From NCBI GenBank assembly GCA_051652785.1, contig JBOFUX010000031.1, forward strand, positions 1-54,382: DNA of 54,382 bases, given 5' to 3'. Source of the DNA: JAGNZR01 sp051652785 (GTDB lineage: Bacteria; Fusobacteriota; Fusobacteriia; Fusobacteriales; Fusobacteriaceae). The position numbers were made by a program, and so were the translations under genes. The notes beneath the pieces are model-generated. The model was not told the DNA's origin, made no database searches, and saw only the letters and a list, made by a program, of their open reading frames with translations. Below, in pieces: positions 1 through 8,889 of this stretch. Every line of letters begins with the position of its first letter. The first letter of the stretch is position 1.

Positions 1-843
1 TATATCAGAAGATAATTCTGGCGGAGTTTTTTCTAAAACTGATTTAACACACGCTACAATCTCCATTAAAGACTCCTTTAGAGCTTCCCTTATTTCTTCT
101 GAAGTTATTGTTATTGATTTAGGAAGTCCCATTATCATATCTCTTCCCTTCACAATCATAATTTCTTCCTCTTCTAGTGGAATAGCTGTCCCTAAATTTA
201 TTTTTATATCTTCAGCTGTTCTTTCTCCTATTAATAAATTATGTTTTTTCTTAATATACTTGATTATATCTGTATCAAAGTTATTTCCTGCTACCCTTAT
301 TGTTTTGCTTACTACAGTTCCACCAAGTGAGATAACAGCTACATCTGTTGAGCCTCCTCCTATATCTATTATCATATTTCCTTGAGGAGCAGCTATATCC
401 ATTCCAGAACCTAACGCTGCTGCCCTTGCTTCTTCTATTAAATATGCTTTTTTAGCTCCAGCAGATATTGCCGCTTCTAAAACGGCTCTTTTTTCTACTC
501 CCGTTACATCTATTGGCACACAAATCATTATTTCGGGCATAATAAAACTATATTTTCCAAAAACTTTTTTAATAAAATATTTTATCATAGCTTCTGTAAT
601 ATCGTAGTCTGCAATAACACCTTCACTTAAAGGCTTTACTGCTATTATAGTATCTGGTGTTTTTCCTAACATCTCTTTAGCTTCATTTCCAACTGCCAAA
701 ACTTTCCTTGTTTCTCTATCTACTGCTACAACTGATGGTTCATTCAAAACAATCTTACCGTGTTTTTTACTATATACCAAAGTATTAGCAGTTCCTAAGT
801 CTATACCTATACTTCTTCCTATCCCTAAACCAAAAAATCCCAT
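1..843 (-). CDS. mreB: Rod-shape-determining actin-like protein MreB (C-terminus cut by window edge)
   Basis: MreB is a bacterial actin that polymerises under the inner membrane and guides lateral wall synthesis. The N-terminus has a short hydrophobic-rich stretch followed by the actin phosphate-1 loop (IGIDLGTANT). A second nucleotide loop, MIIDIGGGSTDVAVIS, lies near residue 165, and the middle matches MreB throughout. 281 codons are visible of the usual 330 to 345, and the frame runs open off the left end. The ATG overlaps the stop of the upstream mrnC gene (TAATG), so the two are translationally coupled. It is the last gene seen in the mutS2-ispD operon. Confidence 0.95.
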   Translation of the reverse strand, partial: MGFFGLGIGRSIGIDLGTANTLVYSKKHGKIVLNEPSVVAVDRETRKVLAVGNEAKEMLGKTPDTIIAVKPLSEGVIADYDITEAMIKYFIKKVFGKYSFIMPEIMICVPIDVTGVEKRAVLEAAISAGAKKAYLIEEARAAALGSGMDIAAPQGNMIIDIGGGSTDVAVISLGGTVVSKTIRVAGNNFDTDIIKYIKKKHNLLIGERTAEDIKINLGTAIPLEEEEIMIVKGRDMIMGLPKSITITSEEIREALKESLMEIVACVKSVLEKTPPELSSDI

Positions 844-1214
844 TAAACATCTCCCTCTAATTTTTTTATCAATTCTTTTATTTTATCATTTTCATTATTT
901 TCATAAAATATGGCTATTAGAGCTTCAAAAGCTGTAGCTTCCTTGTATTCTATTATAGTACAAGATTTTGGAAAAGTTTTTATGTTACTATTTTTAGCTC
1001 TATTCACTATTCTTTTATATTCTTCAGGTAATTCATCATAAATTTCACAAAATATTTTACTTTGTTTTTTAGCATTAACAAAATTTTTACTTGCTTTATT
1101 TGCTTTTTGTATATTGTAACCTTTGTCTATAAAGTGTTTTCTTACATTTAATTCCCAAACTGCATCTCCTAAATAAGCAAGTAATAAACCACTAGTTTCT
1201 TTTATATTGACCAT
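843..1214 (-). CDS. mrnC: Mini-ribonuclease 3
   Basis: Mini-III is a dimeric RNase III catalytic domain without the dsRNA-binding domain; in Bacillus it matures 23S rRNA ends. The 123-residue length is typical. The RNase III signature is recognisable as YLGDAVWE near residue 17, with the second acidic patch EYKEATAFEALI near residue 90. It follows cysS with a 13-nt overlap and abuts mreB. The cysS-mrnC pairing is also standard in Firmicutes, which supports the call. Confidence 0.93.
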   Translation of the reverse strand: MVNIKETSGLLLAYLGDAVWELNVRKHFIDKGYNIQKANKASKNFVNAKKQSKIFCEIYDELPEEYKRIVNRAKNSNIKTFPKSCTIIEYKEATAFEALIAIFYENNENDKIKELIKKLEGDV

Positions 1215-2626
1215 TGTGTTTTATCCTTTCCATCTTTTATTTTTATTCCTAATTCGCTTAACCCATCTCTTATTTTATCAGAAAGAATCCAATTTTTTTC
1301 ATCTCTAACATCCATTCTTAATTTAAGAATAAATTCAATTAATTCTTTTGTTAAATCTTCCACTTTAGTTTCCAATACTAATTTAACACCCAAGACATCT
1401 TCTAAAGCCTCTATTACAAACTCAATAGTACTTTGAATTATAGTCAATCCCTCTTGTGAAATTTTTTTATTTTCTATTGTTTTGTTTAACTCTTTAACTA
1501 TTTCAAATATCGCACCAATTCCTATTGCAGTGTTAAAATCTTCATCCATTCCTGAAACAAATTTTTCCTTTGATATTTTTAAAATTTTATTCAACTCTTC
1601 TGCTTTAGTTCCATCTTTTTCTACTTTATATTTTAAAACTTCACTAGCTCTAACTATAGCGTTTTCAATTCTTTCTAACCCTGCTTTGCTCTGTTTTAAT
1701 TCTTCTTCAGAAAAATCTATTGGTTTTCTATAATGAGAACTTAATATAAAAAATCTCAAAACATTTCCAGAATATTCTTTTAAAACATCCCTTAATAGAA
1801 AAAAATTCCCTAAGGATTTAGACATTTTTTCACCTTTTATATTTATATAACCATTGTGTATCCAATATCTTGCAAAATCTCCTCCCGTAGAGCATTTAGA
1901 CTGTGCAATTTCATTTTCATGATGTGGAAATATGAGATCTTGTCCACCACCATGAATATCAAATGTTTTACCTAGAAGCTCATTAGACATTGCCGAACAC
2001 TCTATATGCCATCCTGGTCTCCCTTCTCCCCAAGGTGAGCTCCAACTAGGCTCATTTACTTTGGCTTTTTTCCATAGGGCAAAATCCAAAGGAGAATTTT
2101 TCATTTCATTTACGTCTACTCTAGAACCACTATTTAAATCTTCTATATTTTGTTTTGAAAGTTTTCCATATTCTTCTTTATAATTAGCTACATTGAAATA
2201 AACATCACCATTTACTTCATAAGCATAATTTTTATCTATAAGAGTTTCAATTAACTTTATCATATGTCCTATATAATCAGTTGCCCTAGGTCTTATCATC
2301 CCTTTTTCTTTCAAATTTATTTTAGCGGTATCCTCAAAATAAGCCGCAATATACTTATCTGCTACTTCTTTTAAAGTTATTCCTTCTTCATTAGCTCTTT
2401 TTATCATTTTATCATCTACATCTGTGAAATTTTGAACATATTTAACTTTATAGCCTCTATATTCAAAATATCTTCTGACTGTATCAAAAAAAATTGCAGG
2501 TCTTGTATTCCCAATATGAATATAGTTATACACAGTAGGTCCGCAAACATACATAGATATTTCATTTTCTTTCAAGGATTTAAATTCATCCATTTTACCT
2601 GTAAGTGTATTATATATTTTTATCAC
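1202..2626 (-). CDS. cysS: Cysteine--tRNA ligase
   Basis: A class I aminoacyl-tRNA synthetase that charges tRNA-Cys. The 474 residues are full length for the family. The HIGH motif appears as HIGN (37-40) and the KMSKS motif is at 267-271. The zinc-site residues C28, C210 and H235 that discriminate cysteine are visible, with the GWHIECS and FPHHENEIAQ contexts intact. It ends in TAA and overlaps mrnC by 13 nt. It starts 2 nt after the stop of the unknown membrane-anchored gene, so it is co-transcribed. No T-box precedes it. Confidence 0.97.
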   Translation of the reverse strand: MIKIYNTLTGKMDEFKSLKENEISMYVCGPTVYNYIHIGNTRPAIFFDTVRRYFEYRGYKVKYVQNFTDVDDKMIKRANEEGITLKEVADKYIAAYFEDTAKINLKEKGMIRPRATDYIGHMIKLIETLIDKNYAYEVNGDVYFNVANYKEEYGKLSKQNIEDLNSGSRVDVNEMKNSPLDFALWKKAKVNEPSWSSPWGEGRPGWHIECSAMSNELLGKTFDIHGGGQDLIFPHHENEIAQSKCSTGGDFARYWIHNGYINIKGEKMSKSLGNFFLLRDVLKEYSGNVLRFFILSSHYRKPIDFSEEELKQSKAGLERIENAIVRASEVLKYKVEKDGTKAEELNKILKISKEKFVSGMDEDFNTAIGIGAIFEIVKELNKTIENKKISQEGLTIIQSTIEFVIEALEDVLGVKLVLETKVEDLTKELIEFILKLRMDVRDEKNWILSDKIRDGLSELGIKIKDGKDKTQWSI

Positions 2627-2628
2627 AA

Positions 2629-3861
2629 CTATCTCCCTCCTATTACAATATTTTTGAAATATTCTTCTAACATTACATCTTTAATTTCTAAATAGAATAA
2701 AAGTCCATTTTCTTCTGTAATTCCCTCAACTATTAAATCATTTATTTCTAATTTCAAGTACAAAAATTGATTTTCTTTTAATAGATATTTATTTTCAATA
2801 TTAGGATCGAGTTCTCCCTTACCAATATAAATCATATTATTTTTAATTTCCATAGGAATTTTTGCAATTTCAATTAGTTTAGGAAGTATTTTTTGAAAAT
2901 TTTCACTTTTTTTAAGCTTTATTATTCCTTTATTTTTTGTATAATTAAATATGATTTCATCACCAACATCATCTATAAGTTCGGATAATTTTACCCCTAA
3001 AATTCCCTGCCATAAATTTAATCCAAACCCCAATGTATTATATTTTTTTATAATTTTAAATATAAAATTTTTTAACTCACTGTAATCTGAATTAGATAAA
3101 TATACTACATTATTATTTATATATTTATCTAAAGTTCTATTTTTTATTTCATTATCTATTAATTTTATTCCTTGAACAGTTTCAAAAAAAATACTTTGAT
3201 TTAATTTTTGATTTTTATACTCCATCCCTATTACTAAACTTTTAAAATCATAAATTTTTTCTTTTTCTAAATTTAAAATCAATACACCTAAATTCTTTTT
3301 TATATTTCTATCTAATTTTTTTACAATTTCTTTATTTAAATAATTACTTTTATTTTTCATATTTTTTAAATCATTTAGACTGGTAGCTAAAATAAAATTA
3401 CCTTTGTAGTATGACATAAAAACATTGTCTATTCCATATTTTTTTAAATTTAATTTTTCTTTAACTAAAGATTTTAAAGAATAATATCCGTCTACTTTAT
3501 CAAAATAATTTTTTATTTTTAATAAATAAAAAATATATCGATAACCTGGATCTATTATTGTAACAAAGTTTTGATTCGAAGTTAAGAAACTATTTTCACT
3601 AATTAAATATATACTTTTTATGTTTCCTAGTGCTTCATCTATATTCTCTTTAGGGAATTTTATATTTAATTCATTTAAATAGTTTTCACTTATATTCAAT
3701 ATTTCATCTATATTCTTTTTATCAATATTTTCGTTTGCATAAATAAAAGTTTTTTCCTGATCTAAAAAAGTTCTAGGAGAAATTGTATATAAATTATATC
3801 CTAAAAGTATAAAAATTATTATAGCTAATACACTTAACAATATATATTTTTTCTTATTCAT
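2629..3861 (-). CDS. Hypothetical membrane-anchored protein
   Basis: I do not recognise a family. The product is about 410 residues: a basic N-terminus (MNKKKY), one hydrophobic helix (about residues 6-24) acting as an uncleaved anchor, then a long lysine- and asparagine-rich domain expected outside the inner membrane. There are no obvious catalytic motifs, Cys clusters or repeats. The ATG at 3861 is preferred over an upstream in-frame GTG at 3867; both lie inside the end of the nitrilase gene, so translation is coupled. It sits between a nitrilase-family gene and cysS, which gives no functional clue. The low-complexity AT-rich codon use matches the neighbours. Confidence 0.8.
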   Translation of the reverse strand: MNKKKYILLSVLAIIIFILLGYNLYTISPRTFLDQEKTFIYANENIDKKNIDEILNISENYLNELNIKFPKENIDEALGNIKSIYLISENSFLTSNQNFVTIIDPGYRYIFYLLKIKNYFDKVDGYYSLKSLVKEKLNLKKYGIDNVFMSYYKGNFILATSLNDLKNMKNKSNYLNKEIVKKLDRNIKKNLGVLILNLEKEKIYDFKSLVIGMEYKNQKLNQSIFFETVQGIKLIDNEIKNRTLDKYINNNVVYLSNSDYSELKNFIFKIIKKYNTLGFGLNLWQGILGVKLSELIDDVGDEIIFNYTKNKGIIKLKKSENFQKILPKLIEIAKIPMEIKNNMIYIGKGELDPNIENKYLLKENQFLYLKLEINDLIVEGITEENGLLFYLEIKDVMLEEYFKNIVIGGR

Positions 3862-4681
3862 TCCCACACCAAATTCTTTTTAGTTCTTTTAGTATAAGAG
3901 GTAGTTTCTCATTCTTTGCTATTGGAGATGCTAATCTACTTCTAATTAAAGTGTCTTCTTTTATCTCTAAATTTAGACATTCCTCTTTAAATAATGAAGC
4001 TATAACTATCTTTTCACCAATAGGAGTCACTACTTGAGATCCACCCCAATAACAAATTCCATCTTCAATTCCCACTCTGTTTACCATGGTAACAAAAACA
4101 CTGTTACTTATAGCTGCTCCATGAATTAAAGACTCCCATTCTTTTTTTATTTCTAACTCTTTGTCTAATCCTCTTCCTGGACTATTTACTAATACAAAAA
4201 TATACTGAGCACTATCTTGAGCAAGTATAAAAGAAGAAGTTGGATGCCACATATCTTCACATATCAAAAGTCCAAATCTTCCATATTTAGTATCAAATGC
4301 TTTTATTTCATTTCCTTCCTTAAAATATCGCCCTTCATCAAACATCCCATATGTTGGCAAATAGACTTTTCTATGTTTAAAAAGCATTTTTCCATTTTCT
4401 AAATAATAGGCACTGTTATATATATATCCATCTTTGCCTAATTCTACTGCTCCAAACATAATTGAAATTTTTTCACTTAAATTTAATAGTTCTTTAGGAA
4501 CTTCCCTGATTGCTACATGACCAACTAAATCTTCAAGTAAATATCCCGTTAAAGCTAGCTCTGGAAACACTATTATATCCATTTTTTTTTCTATTGATTC
4601 TTTCGTTAATTCTATCATTTTTAATAAATTTTTTTCTATATTTCCTAAATATGGTTTCATTTGGGCTAAACATAACTTCAC
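3854..4681 (-). CDS. Carbon-nitrogen hydrolase (nitrilase superfamily), NadE-glutaminase-like
   Basis: The nitrilase-fold Glu-Lys-Cys triad is clear: E41 in FPELALTGY, K105 in HRKVYLPTYG, C141 in LLICEDMWHP. Family members hydrolyse amides or nitriles. The wording around the triad (FPELALTGYLLEDLV, the CEDMW motif) most resembles the glutaminase domain of glutamine-dependent NAD synthetase, but there is no synthetase domain and no nadE in the window. At 275 residues it is a complete stand-alone domain with no signal peptide, hence cytoplasmic. It starts about 14 nt after ispD and overlaps the next gene. The substrate is not determined. Confidence 0.85.
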   Translation of the reverse strand: MKLCLAQMKPYLGNIEKNLLKMIELTKESIEKKMDIIVFPELALTGYLLEDLVGHVAIREVPKELLNLSEKISIMFGAVELGKDGYIYNSAYYLENGKMLFKHRKVYLPTYGMFDEGRYFKEGNEIKAFDTKYGRFGLLICEDMWHPTSSFILAQDSAQYIFVLVNSPGRGLDKELEIKKEWESLIHGAAISNSVFVTMVNRVGIEDGICYWGGSQVVTPIGEKIVIASLFKEECLNLEIKEDTLIRSRLASPIAKNEKLPLILKELKRIWCGNE

Positions 4682-4694
4682 TAAAAATCATCTC

Positions 4695-5390
4695 CTAATT
4701 TTCTATATATTTTAAATCTTCAACAGTTGTTATTTTTATATTTTCATAACTTCCATTTATAATTTTTAACTTGCTATTTAACTTTTCAACTAAAGATGAG
4801 TCATCTGTTCCATAAAAACCTTCTTCAAAAGCTTGTTCATAAGCTTTTTTTAAAATTTCACTTCTAAATATCTGAGGTGTTTGAGCTAATATTAAATCAT
4901 CTCTCAAGGGAGTTGATTTAATATTCCCCTCCTTATCAATAAATTTTATAGTATCCTTTAGTTTTACTCCAACAATTACCCCATCTATCTCTTTATTTAA
5001 TTTTAAAATTGTTTTTCCTTGCTCTAAATACTCTTTTTTCATAAAGGGTCTAGCCCCATCTTGAACAGCTATAATTCCTTTATCTGCTATTTTTATCCCT
5101 TCATATATAGAATCTTGTCTTTCTTTTCCTCCAACTATAACATCTACTGGAGTTTTTATTTTGTACTCTGCACAATGATTTTTTACAATATTTAAATCTT
5201 CTTTAGAAACTACAATTATAATTTTATCAAGAATACCGCAACTATCAGCTTCTATAATAGCATTTAAATATAGTGGTTTTTCTTTATATTTTAAAAATTG
5301 TTTTTTTATTCCTATATTCATTCTTTGACCAGTTCCTGCTATTGCCACAATAAGAGTGAATTTTTCTATTTCAGAGTCACCACAGTACAT
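4695..5390 (-). CDS. ispD: 2-C-methyl-D-erythritol 4-phosphate cytidylyltransferase
   Basis: IspD transfers CMP from CTP to methylerythritol phosphate in the non-mevalonate isoprenoid pathway, which feeds undecaprenyl carrier synthesis. The N-terminal nucleotide loop is VAIAGTGQRM, slightly degenerate from the usual PAAGxGxRM. The signature VQDGARPF (near 110) and the conserved TPQIF (near 167) are present. The start is an ATG 25 nt inside the 3' end of mutS2, with GGAGG six bases upstream, so the unusual N-terminal extension (MYCGDSEIEK) is probably real. Length 231 is normal. Confidence 0.93.
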   Translation of the reverse strand: MYCGDSEIEKFTLIVAIAGTGQRMNIGIKKQFLKYKEKPLYLNAIIEADSCGILDKIIIVVSKEDLNIVKNHCAEYKIKTPVDVIVGGKERQDSIYEGIKIADKGIIAVQDGARPFMKKEYLEQGKTILKLNKEIDGVIVGVKLKDTIKFIDKEGNIKSTPLRDDLILAQTPQIFRSEILKKAYEQAFEEGFYGTDDSSLVEKLNSKLKIINGSYENIKITTVEDLKYIEN

Positions 5391-7705
5391 CCTAATCCTC
5401 CTTCATTGTGACCGCCAATTCTATATTCTTTTACATATCTACAAGTTTTTAAATATTTTAATATTCCTTCTCTTAGTGCTCCTGTTCCTTTTCCGTGTAT
5501 TATTGAAATTTCGTTATATCCACTTAGCACAGCTTTGTCTAAATAGTTTTCCAACTCAAAAATTCCATCTTCTACCATTCTTCCCCTAATATCTATTTCA
5601 TACTTAATATTTCCACGTATTCCATTTCCTGCAGACATGTATACTTTTTTCTTTTCTTCAGGTGATTTTTTCATATCGATCAAAGGGAGCTCCATTTTTA
5701 AAATACCTGCTTGAATTATTGCCGTTTCTTTAGATTTATTTATTTTCAATACACTAGCAAATTGATTTAAACTTTTTATAAAAACTTTATCTCCTTCTTT
5801 AAATTCTATTTTTAGCTCTATTTTGGGTTTTTGAGTCACATTAATTTTCTTTTCTTGACTCATTGTTGTTCTTAGTTGAGTTAAACTTTTTTGTATAACT
5901 TTTAAGTCTTCTTTTTTTGTATCTTCTCTGTATATTTTCTCTATAAGACCAGTAGCTTTACCTTGCATATCTTTCATCATAGATTCAGCTTTTTCATATG
6001 TTGCTTTTAAAATTTCATTTTTTTCTCTTTCAAATATAATTAATTTTTCTTCATAAGCAATTTTTTCTTCTTCTAATGCTAATTTCAATTTAAAAATTTG
6101 TTCCTTCATGATTTCCAATTCATCTGATTTTTCTTTTATATTAAGAATCATTTTTTCTACTTTTTTATTATCATCACTTATATATGATTTTGCCTTCTCT
6201 ATTATATCAAGAGAAACCCCTAATCTTTTAGCAATGGTCAATGCATTACTTTCTCCAGGAATACCTATTAACAACTTATAAGTTGGAGAGAGTGTCTCTA
6301 TATTAAATTCCATAGATGCAGTTTCTATTAGTTCATCATTATATCCATGAGCTTTAACCTCACTATAGTGAGTTGTAACTATACATTTACATTTTTTATC
6401 TCTAAAATGATCTATAACTGCCATGGCAAAAGCAGATCCTTCTACAGGATCAGTTCCTGAGCCCAACTCATCTAATAAAACCAATGAATTTTTAGTAGCA
6501 TCTTCCAATATTTCTTGTATATTTTTTAAATGACCAGAAAAAGATGATAAATTTTGCTCTATACTTTGCTCATCTCCAATATCTGCATAAATTCCTGAAA
6601 ACATCCCTATGCTACTTCCTTCTTCAACTGGAACTGGTATTCCTGATAGTGCCATAAGAGTAATTAATCCAGCTGTTTTTAACGCTACTGTTTTCCCACC
6701 TGTATTAGGTCCTGTTATAAGTAAAGTATTGTAATTTTTTCCTATTTCAAAAGTTAAAGGTACTACTGTCTCAGAATTTAATAGTGGATGTCTAGCTTCT
6801 ATTAAAGATAATTGTTCTTTAGTATTTATATTGGGAACTATTGATTTTTTTTCTATTGCGTAAGCAGCTTTAGAATTAATAAAATCTAAATCTAAAATGG
6901 CATTACCTATTAAATAAATGTTATGAGTATTTTCTCTTAAAAGTGCTGCTATTTTTAATAAAATTTTTCTAATTTCATCTTTTTCACGCACTTCTAATTC
7001 TCTCATTTTATTATTCAAGGAAACTATTGATAAGGGCTCTAAAAAAACAGTCTGTCCACTAGAGGACCTATCATGTTCTATCCCTTTTATAAGTCCTTTG
7101 AAATCAGTTTTCACCAATATTACACTTCTTCCATCTCTATTAGTTATTACTTTATCTTGTATTGCCTTTGATGATATAGGATTATTAAATATATCTTCAA
7201 ATTTTTGCTTAATATTACTACTTAAAACTTTTTTATGAACTCTAATTTCTTTTAATTCAGAAGAAGCTTCGTCCTTAATATTTTTTTCGTTGTCTACAGT
7301 TTTATTAATTGTATCTTCTATATGTTTAAGTATTGGGATTTCTGAATATCTTGATTTTAAATAAGAATATTTATTAAGCTCTTCTAATCTATATTTGAAT
7401 ATTCTAAATAATCTTAAATTTTGATTTAGCTTCCATAGTTCTTCCCCATCTAAATAAGTTCCTATTAATTCTATTTTTTTATTTAAATAGCAAATATCAT
7501 CTATACCTGTAGGTTCAAAATCCCCATCAAATTTTTTAAAATCTATAAAATCTCTTATAACTTCTAACTCTCGATTTAAAAGAGAATAATCTTTAAATGG
7601 TTCTAATTTCATTATTTTATTATAAGTTGTCGCTATCAAACTATAGTTAGCCACCTCTTCTCTTAATTTGTCAAATTCCAGTACTGTATAACTATGCTTA
7701 TTCAT
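5366..7705 (-). CDS. mutS2: Endonuclease MutS2
   Basis: MutS2 lacks the mismatch-recognition domain of MutS. In other bacteria it suppresses recombination or rescues collided ribosomes. A core/clamp region is followed by an ABC-type ATPase with Walker A TGPNTGGKTVALKT and the Walker B region LVLLDELGSGTDP. A long charged coiled coil (about 510-600) follows, then a C-terminal Smr nuclease domain with DIRGRM and IHGKGTGALREG. I choose the start at 7705 (MNKHSY) because AAGGAG lies 9 nt before it. An ATG at 7732 lacks a ribosome binding site and would add nine residues. It leads the operon to mreB. Confidence 0.95.
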   Translation of the reverse strand: MNKHSYTVLEFDKLREEVANYSLIATTYNKIMKLEPFKDYSLLNRELEVIRDFIDFKKFDGDFEPTGIDDICYLNKKIELIGTYLDGEELWKLNQNLRLFRIFKYRLEELNKYSYLKSRYSEIPILKHIEDTINKTVDNEKNIKDEASSELKEIRVHKKVLSSNIKQKFEDIFNNPISSKAIQDKVITNRDGRSVILVKTDFKGLIKGIEHDRSSSGQTVFLEPLSIVSLNNKMRELEVREKDEIRKILLKIAALLRENTHNIYLIGNAILDLDFINSKAAYAIEKKSIVPNINTKEQLSLIEARHPLLNSETVVPLTFEIGKNYNTLLITGPNTGGKTVALKTAGLITLMALSGIPVPVEEGSSIGMFSGIYADIGDEQSIEQNLSSFSGHLKNIQEILEDATKNSLVLLDELGSGTDPVEGSAFAMAVIDHFRDKKCKCIVTTHYSEVKAHGYNDELIETASMEFNIETLSPTYKLLIGIPGESNALTIAKRLGVSLDIIEKAKSYISDDNKKVEKMILNIKEKSDELEIMKEQIFKLKLALEEEKIAYEEKLIIFEREKNEILKATYEKAESMMKDMQGKATGLIEKIYREDTKKEDLKVIQKSLTQLRTTMSQEKKINVTQKPKIELKIEFKEGDKVFIKSLNQFASVLKINKSKETAIIQAGILKMELPLIDMKKSPEEKKKVYMSAGNGIRGNIKYEIDIRGRMVEDGIFELENYLDKAVLSGYNEISIIHGKGTGALREGILKYLKTCRYVKEYRIGGHNEGGLGCTVVTLK

Positions 7706-7753
7706 CTTGAGTTTCTCCTTATAATTAAACATTTACACTATTTATTTTTAATT

Positions 7754-7764
7754 CTATTATATCA
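7754..7764 (-). promoter_or_regulatory. Extended -10 promoter of the mutS2 operon
   Basis: The - strand shows TG-A-TATAAT (TATAAT on 7756-7761, TG on 7763-7764), an extended -10 element, about 50 bases before the mutS2 start. No good -35 is visible, as expected for extended -10 promoters. An identical ATGATATAAT precedes glmU. Confidence 0.55.
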
Positions 7765-7804
7765 TATTTTTTTTAATTAAACATCTTATTTATCTAAATT
7801 TATC

Positions 7805-7833
7805 TTGCTATTTTATCTCAATAGTGATAAAAT
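7805..7833 (+). promoter_or_regulatory. Promoter of rpmB
   Basis: TTGCTA (7805-7810) and TAAAAT (7828-7833) are separated by 17 bases. They lie about 40 bases before the rpmB start, which has AAGGAGG as its ribosome binding site. Confidence 0.6.
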
Positions 7834-7871
7834 AATCTGTAATTTCAATTTAAAAAAAGGAGGGACTTATA

Positions 7872-8132
7872 ATGCAAAGATGTGAAATTTCTGGAAAAGG
7901 AATAATTTTTGGAAACCAAATTTCTCACTCTCATAGAGTTACTGGAAGAGTTTGGAAACCAAATCTACAATCGACTAAGGTTCTTATCAACGGTGTTCCT
8001 GTTAAGCTTAAAGTTTGTACTAAGATTTTAAAAGCTTTAAAAGGTGCTAATGATATAGAGGTTATGCAAATGCTTAAAGCTAACGCAAGTACTTTAAGTA
8101 ATAAGCTTAACAAAATATTAAGCAAGATTTAG
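7872..8132 (+). CDS. rpmB: 50S ribosomal protein L28
   Basis: L28 is a large-subunit protein. The product (86 residues) has the expected N-terminal MQRCEISGKG, the SHSHR motif and the VWKPNLQ strand, then KVCTKILKALKG. It is slightly longer than the usual 62 to 78, with a Lys/Asn-rich tail after about residue 65 that ends in hydrophobic-basic repeats. It is a single-gene unit with its own promoter and a strong terminator shared with the convergent rpsR operon. The zinc-binding Cys pairs of some L28 forms are absent; only C4 and C49 are present. Confidence 0.93.
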   Translation: MQRCEISGKGIIFGNQISHSHRVTGRVWKPNLQSTKVLINGVPVKLKVCTKILKALKGANDIEVMQMLKANASTLSNKLNKILSKI

Positions 8133-8150
8133 TTTTCTTGTTTTAATAAT

Positions 8151-8193
8151 AAAAAAAAGACAAACTATAAATTAACTAGTCTGTCTTTTTTTT
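8151..8193. terminator. Bidirectional-type terminator after rpmB
   Basis: A 17-bp stem with one mismatch joins 8151-8167 and 8177-8193 over a 9-nt loop (8168-8176). An A8 run is on one side and a T8 run on the other, so it can terminate rpmB and also any transcript leaving rpsR. Confidence 0.85.
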
Positions 8194-8235
8194 ATTATTG
8201 TAATTACAAATACACTTAATCACCAAATAATTACT

Positions 8236-8262
8236 AAAAAAAGAGAGTCGAAACTCTCTTTT
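8236..8262 (-). terminator. Terminator of the rpsF-rpsR operon
   Basis: The stem GAGAGT/ACTCTC (8243-8248 with 8253-8258) closes a CGAA tetraloop, extended by an A/T tract. On the - strand it is followed by seven Us, a few bases after the rpsR stop. Confidence 0.8.
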
Positions 8263-8269
8263 AATCTTT

Positions 8270-8488
8270 TTATTTCTCTATTTTAGTATAAGGTATTAAA
8301 GCTATATTTCTTGCTCTTTTTATAGCTTTAGCAATCTTTCTTTGTAACTTAGCGTTAGCTCCTGTTACTCTTGAAGGATTTATTTTTCCTTTATCAGAAA
8401 CAAATCTTTTTAAAAGATCTACATTTTTATAATCAATCTCGTGTGCTTTTACTCTTAATTTTGCTCTTCTTCTTCTGAACTCTGCCAT
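8270..8488 (-). CDS. rpsR: 30S ribosomal protein S18
   Basis: S18 is a small-subunit protein that binds 16S rRNA together with S6. The 72 residues match the family: an Arg-rich N-terminus (AEFRRRRAK), then KNVDLLKRFVSDKGKI, and RKIAKAIKRARNIALIPY at the end. It follows rpsF by about 60 bases. The ssb gene that separates these two in many bacteria is absent here, so the pair stands alone as a two-gene operon. A good AAGGAGG-type site precedes the ATG. Confidence 0.96.
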   Translation of the reverse strand: MAEFRRRRAKLRVKAHEIDYKNVDLLKRFVSDKGKINPSRVTGANAKLQRKIAKAIKRARNIALIPYTKIEK

Positions 8489-8548
8489 TCTTAATTCCTC
8501 CTTATTTTGAATAAACGTTTTTTAGTTGATTTTACTTACTGAATACAA

Positions 8549-8827
8549 TTATTTAACGATAATATATCTCATTAAACCTTCAGTGATGTTAAGTGTTCCT
8601 TCAACTGATATTAAATTAGTTCCGTCTATTTCAAAAGTAGTTAGAACATAGAAACCAGTTTTTTTCTTATCGATTGGATAAGCTAACTTTCTTTCTCCCC
8701 ATTTCTCATTTTTAAGAATAGTTGCTCCATTTTTTGTAAGTATAGTTGCTACTTTTTCAATTAAAGCTTCTCTTCCCTCTTCTAAGATAGTTGGGTTAAT
8801 GATGTACATAATTTCATATTTTTTCAT
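8549..8827 (-). CDS. rpsF: 30S ribosomal protein S6
   Basis: S6 forms a heterodimer with S18 on the 30S platform. The 92-residue product has the usual opening MKKYEIMYIINPTI, the KWGERKLAYPIDKKKTGFYVL core and the RYIIVK C-terminal strand, with no acidic extension. It is preceded by GGAGGAGG and a structured leader (separate entry), suggesting feedback control by the S6:S18 complex. Confidence 0.96.
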   Translation of the reverse strand: MKKYEIMYIINPTILEEGREALIEKVATILTKNGATILKNEKWGERKLAYPIDKKKTGFYVLTTFEIDGTNLISVEGTLNITEGLMRYIIVK

Positions 8828-8840
8828 TTTATTACCTCCT

Positions 8841-8881
8841 CCCTACGGTTTTGGCCTAAAGAATTTTTCCTTTAAGCAGGG
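8841..8881 (-). promoter_or_regulatory. S6:S18-type autoregulatory leader of rpsF
   Basis: On the - strand the leader reads CCCTGC, then a TAAAG/CTTTA hairpin, then an asymmetric region ending in CCG, then TAGGG, which closes on CCCT. A stem carrying a CCG trinucleotide in its bulge is the published hallmark of the rpsF leader bound by S6:S18. The closing strand runs directly into the Shine-Dalgarno GGAGG, so folding should mask translation initiation. The match is by eye. Confidence 0.7.
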
Positions 8882-8889
8882 CAATATAG

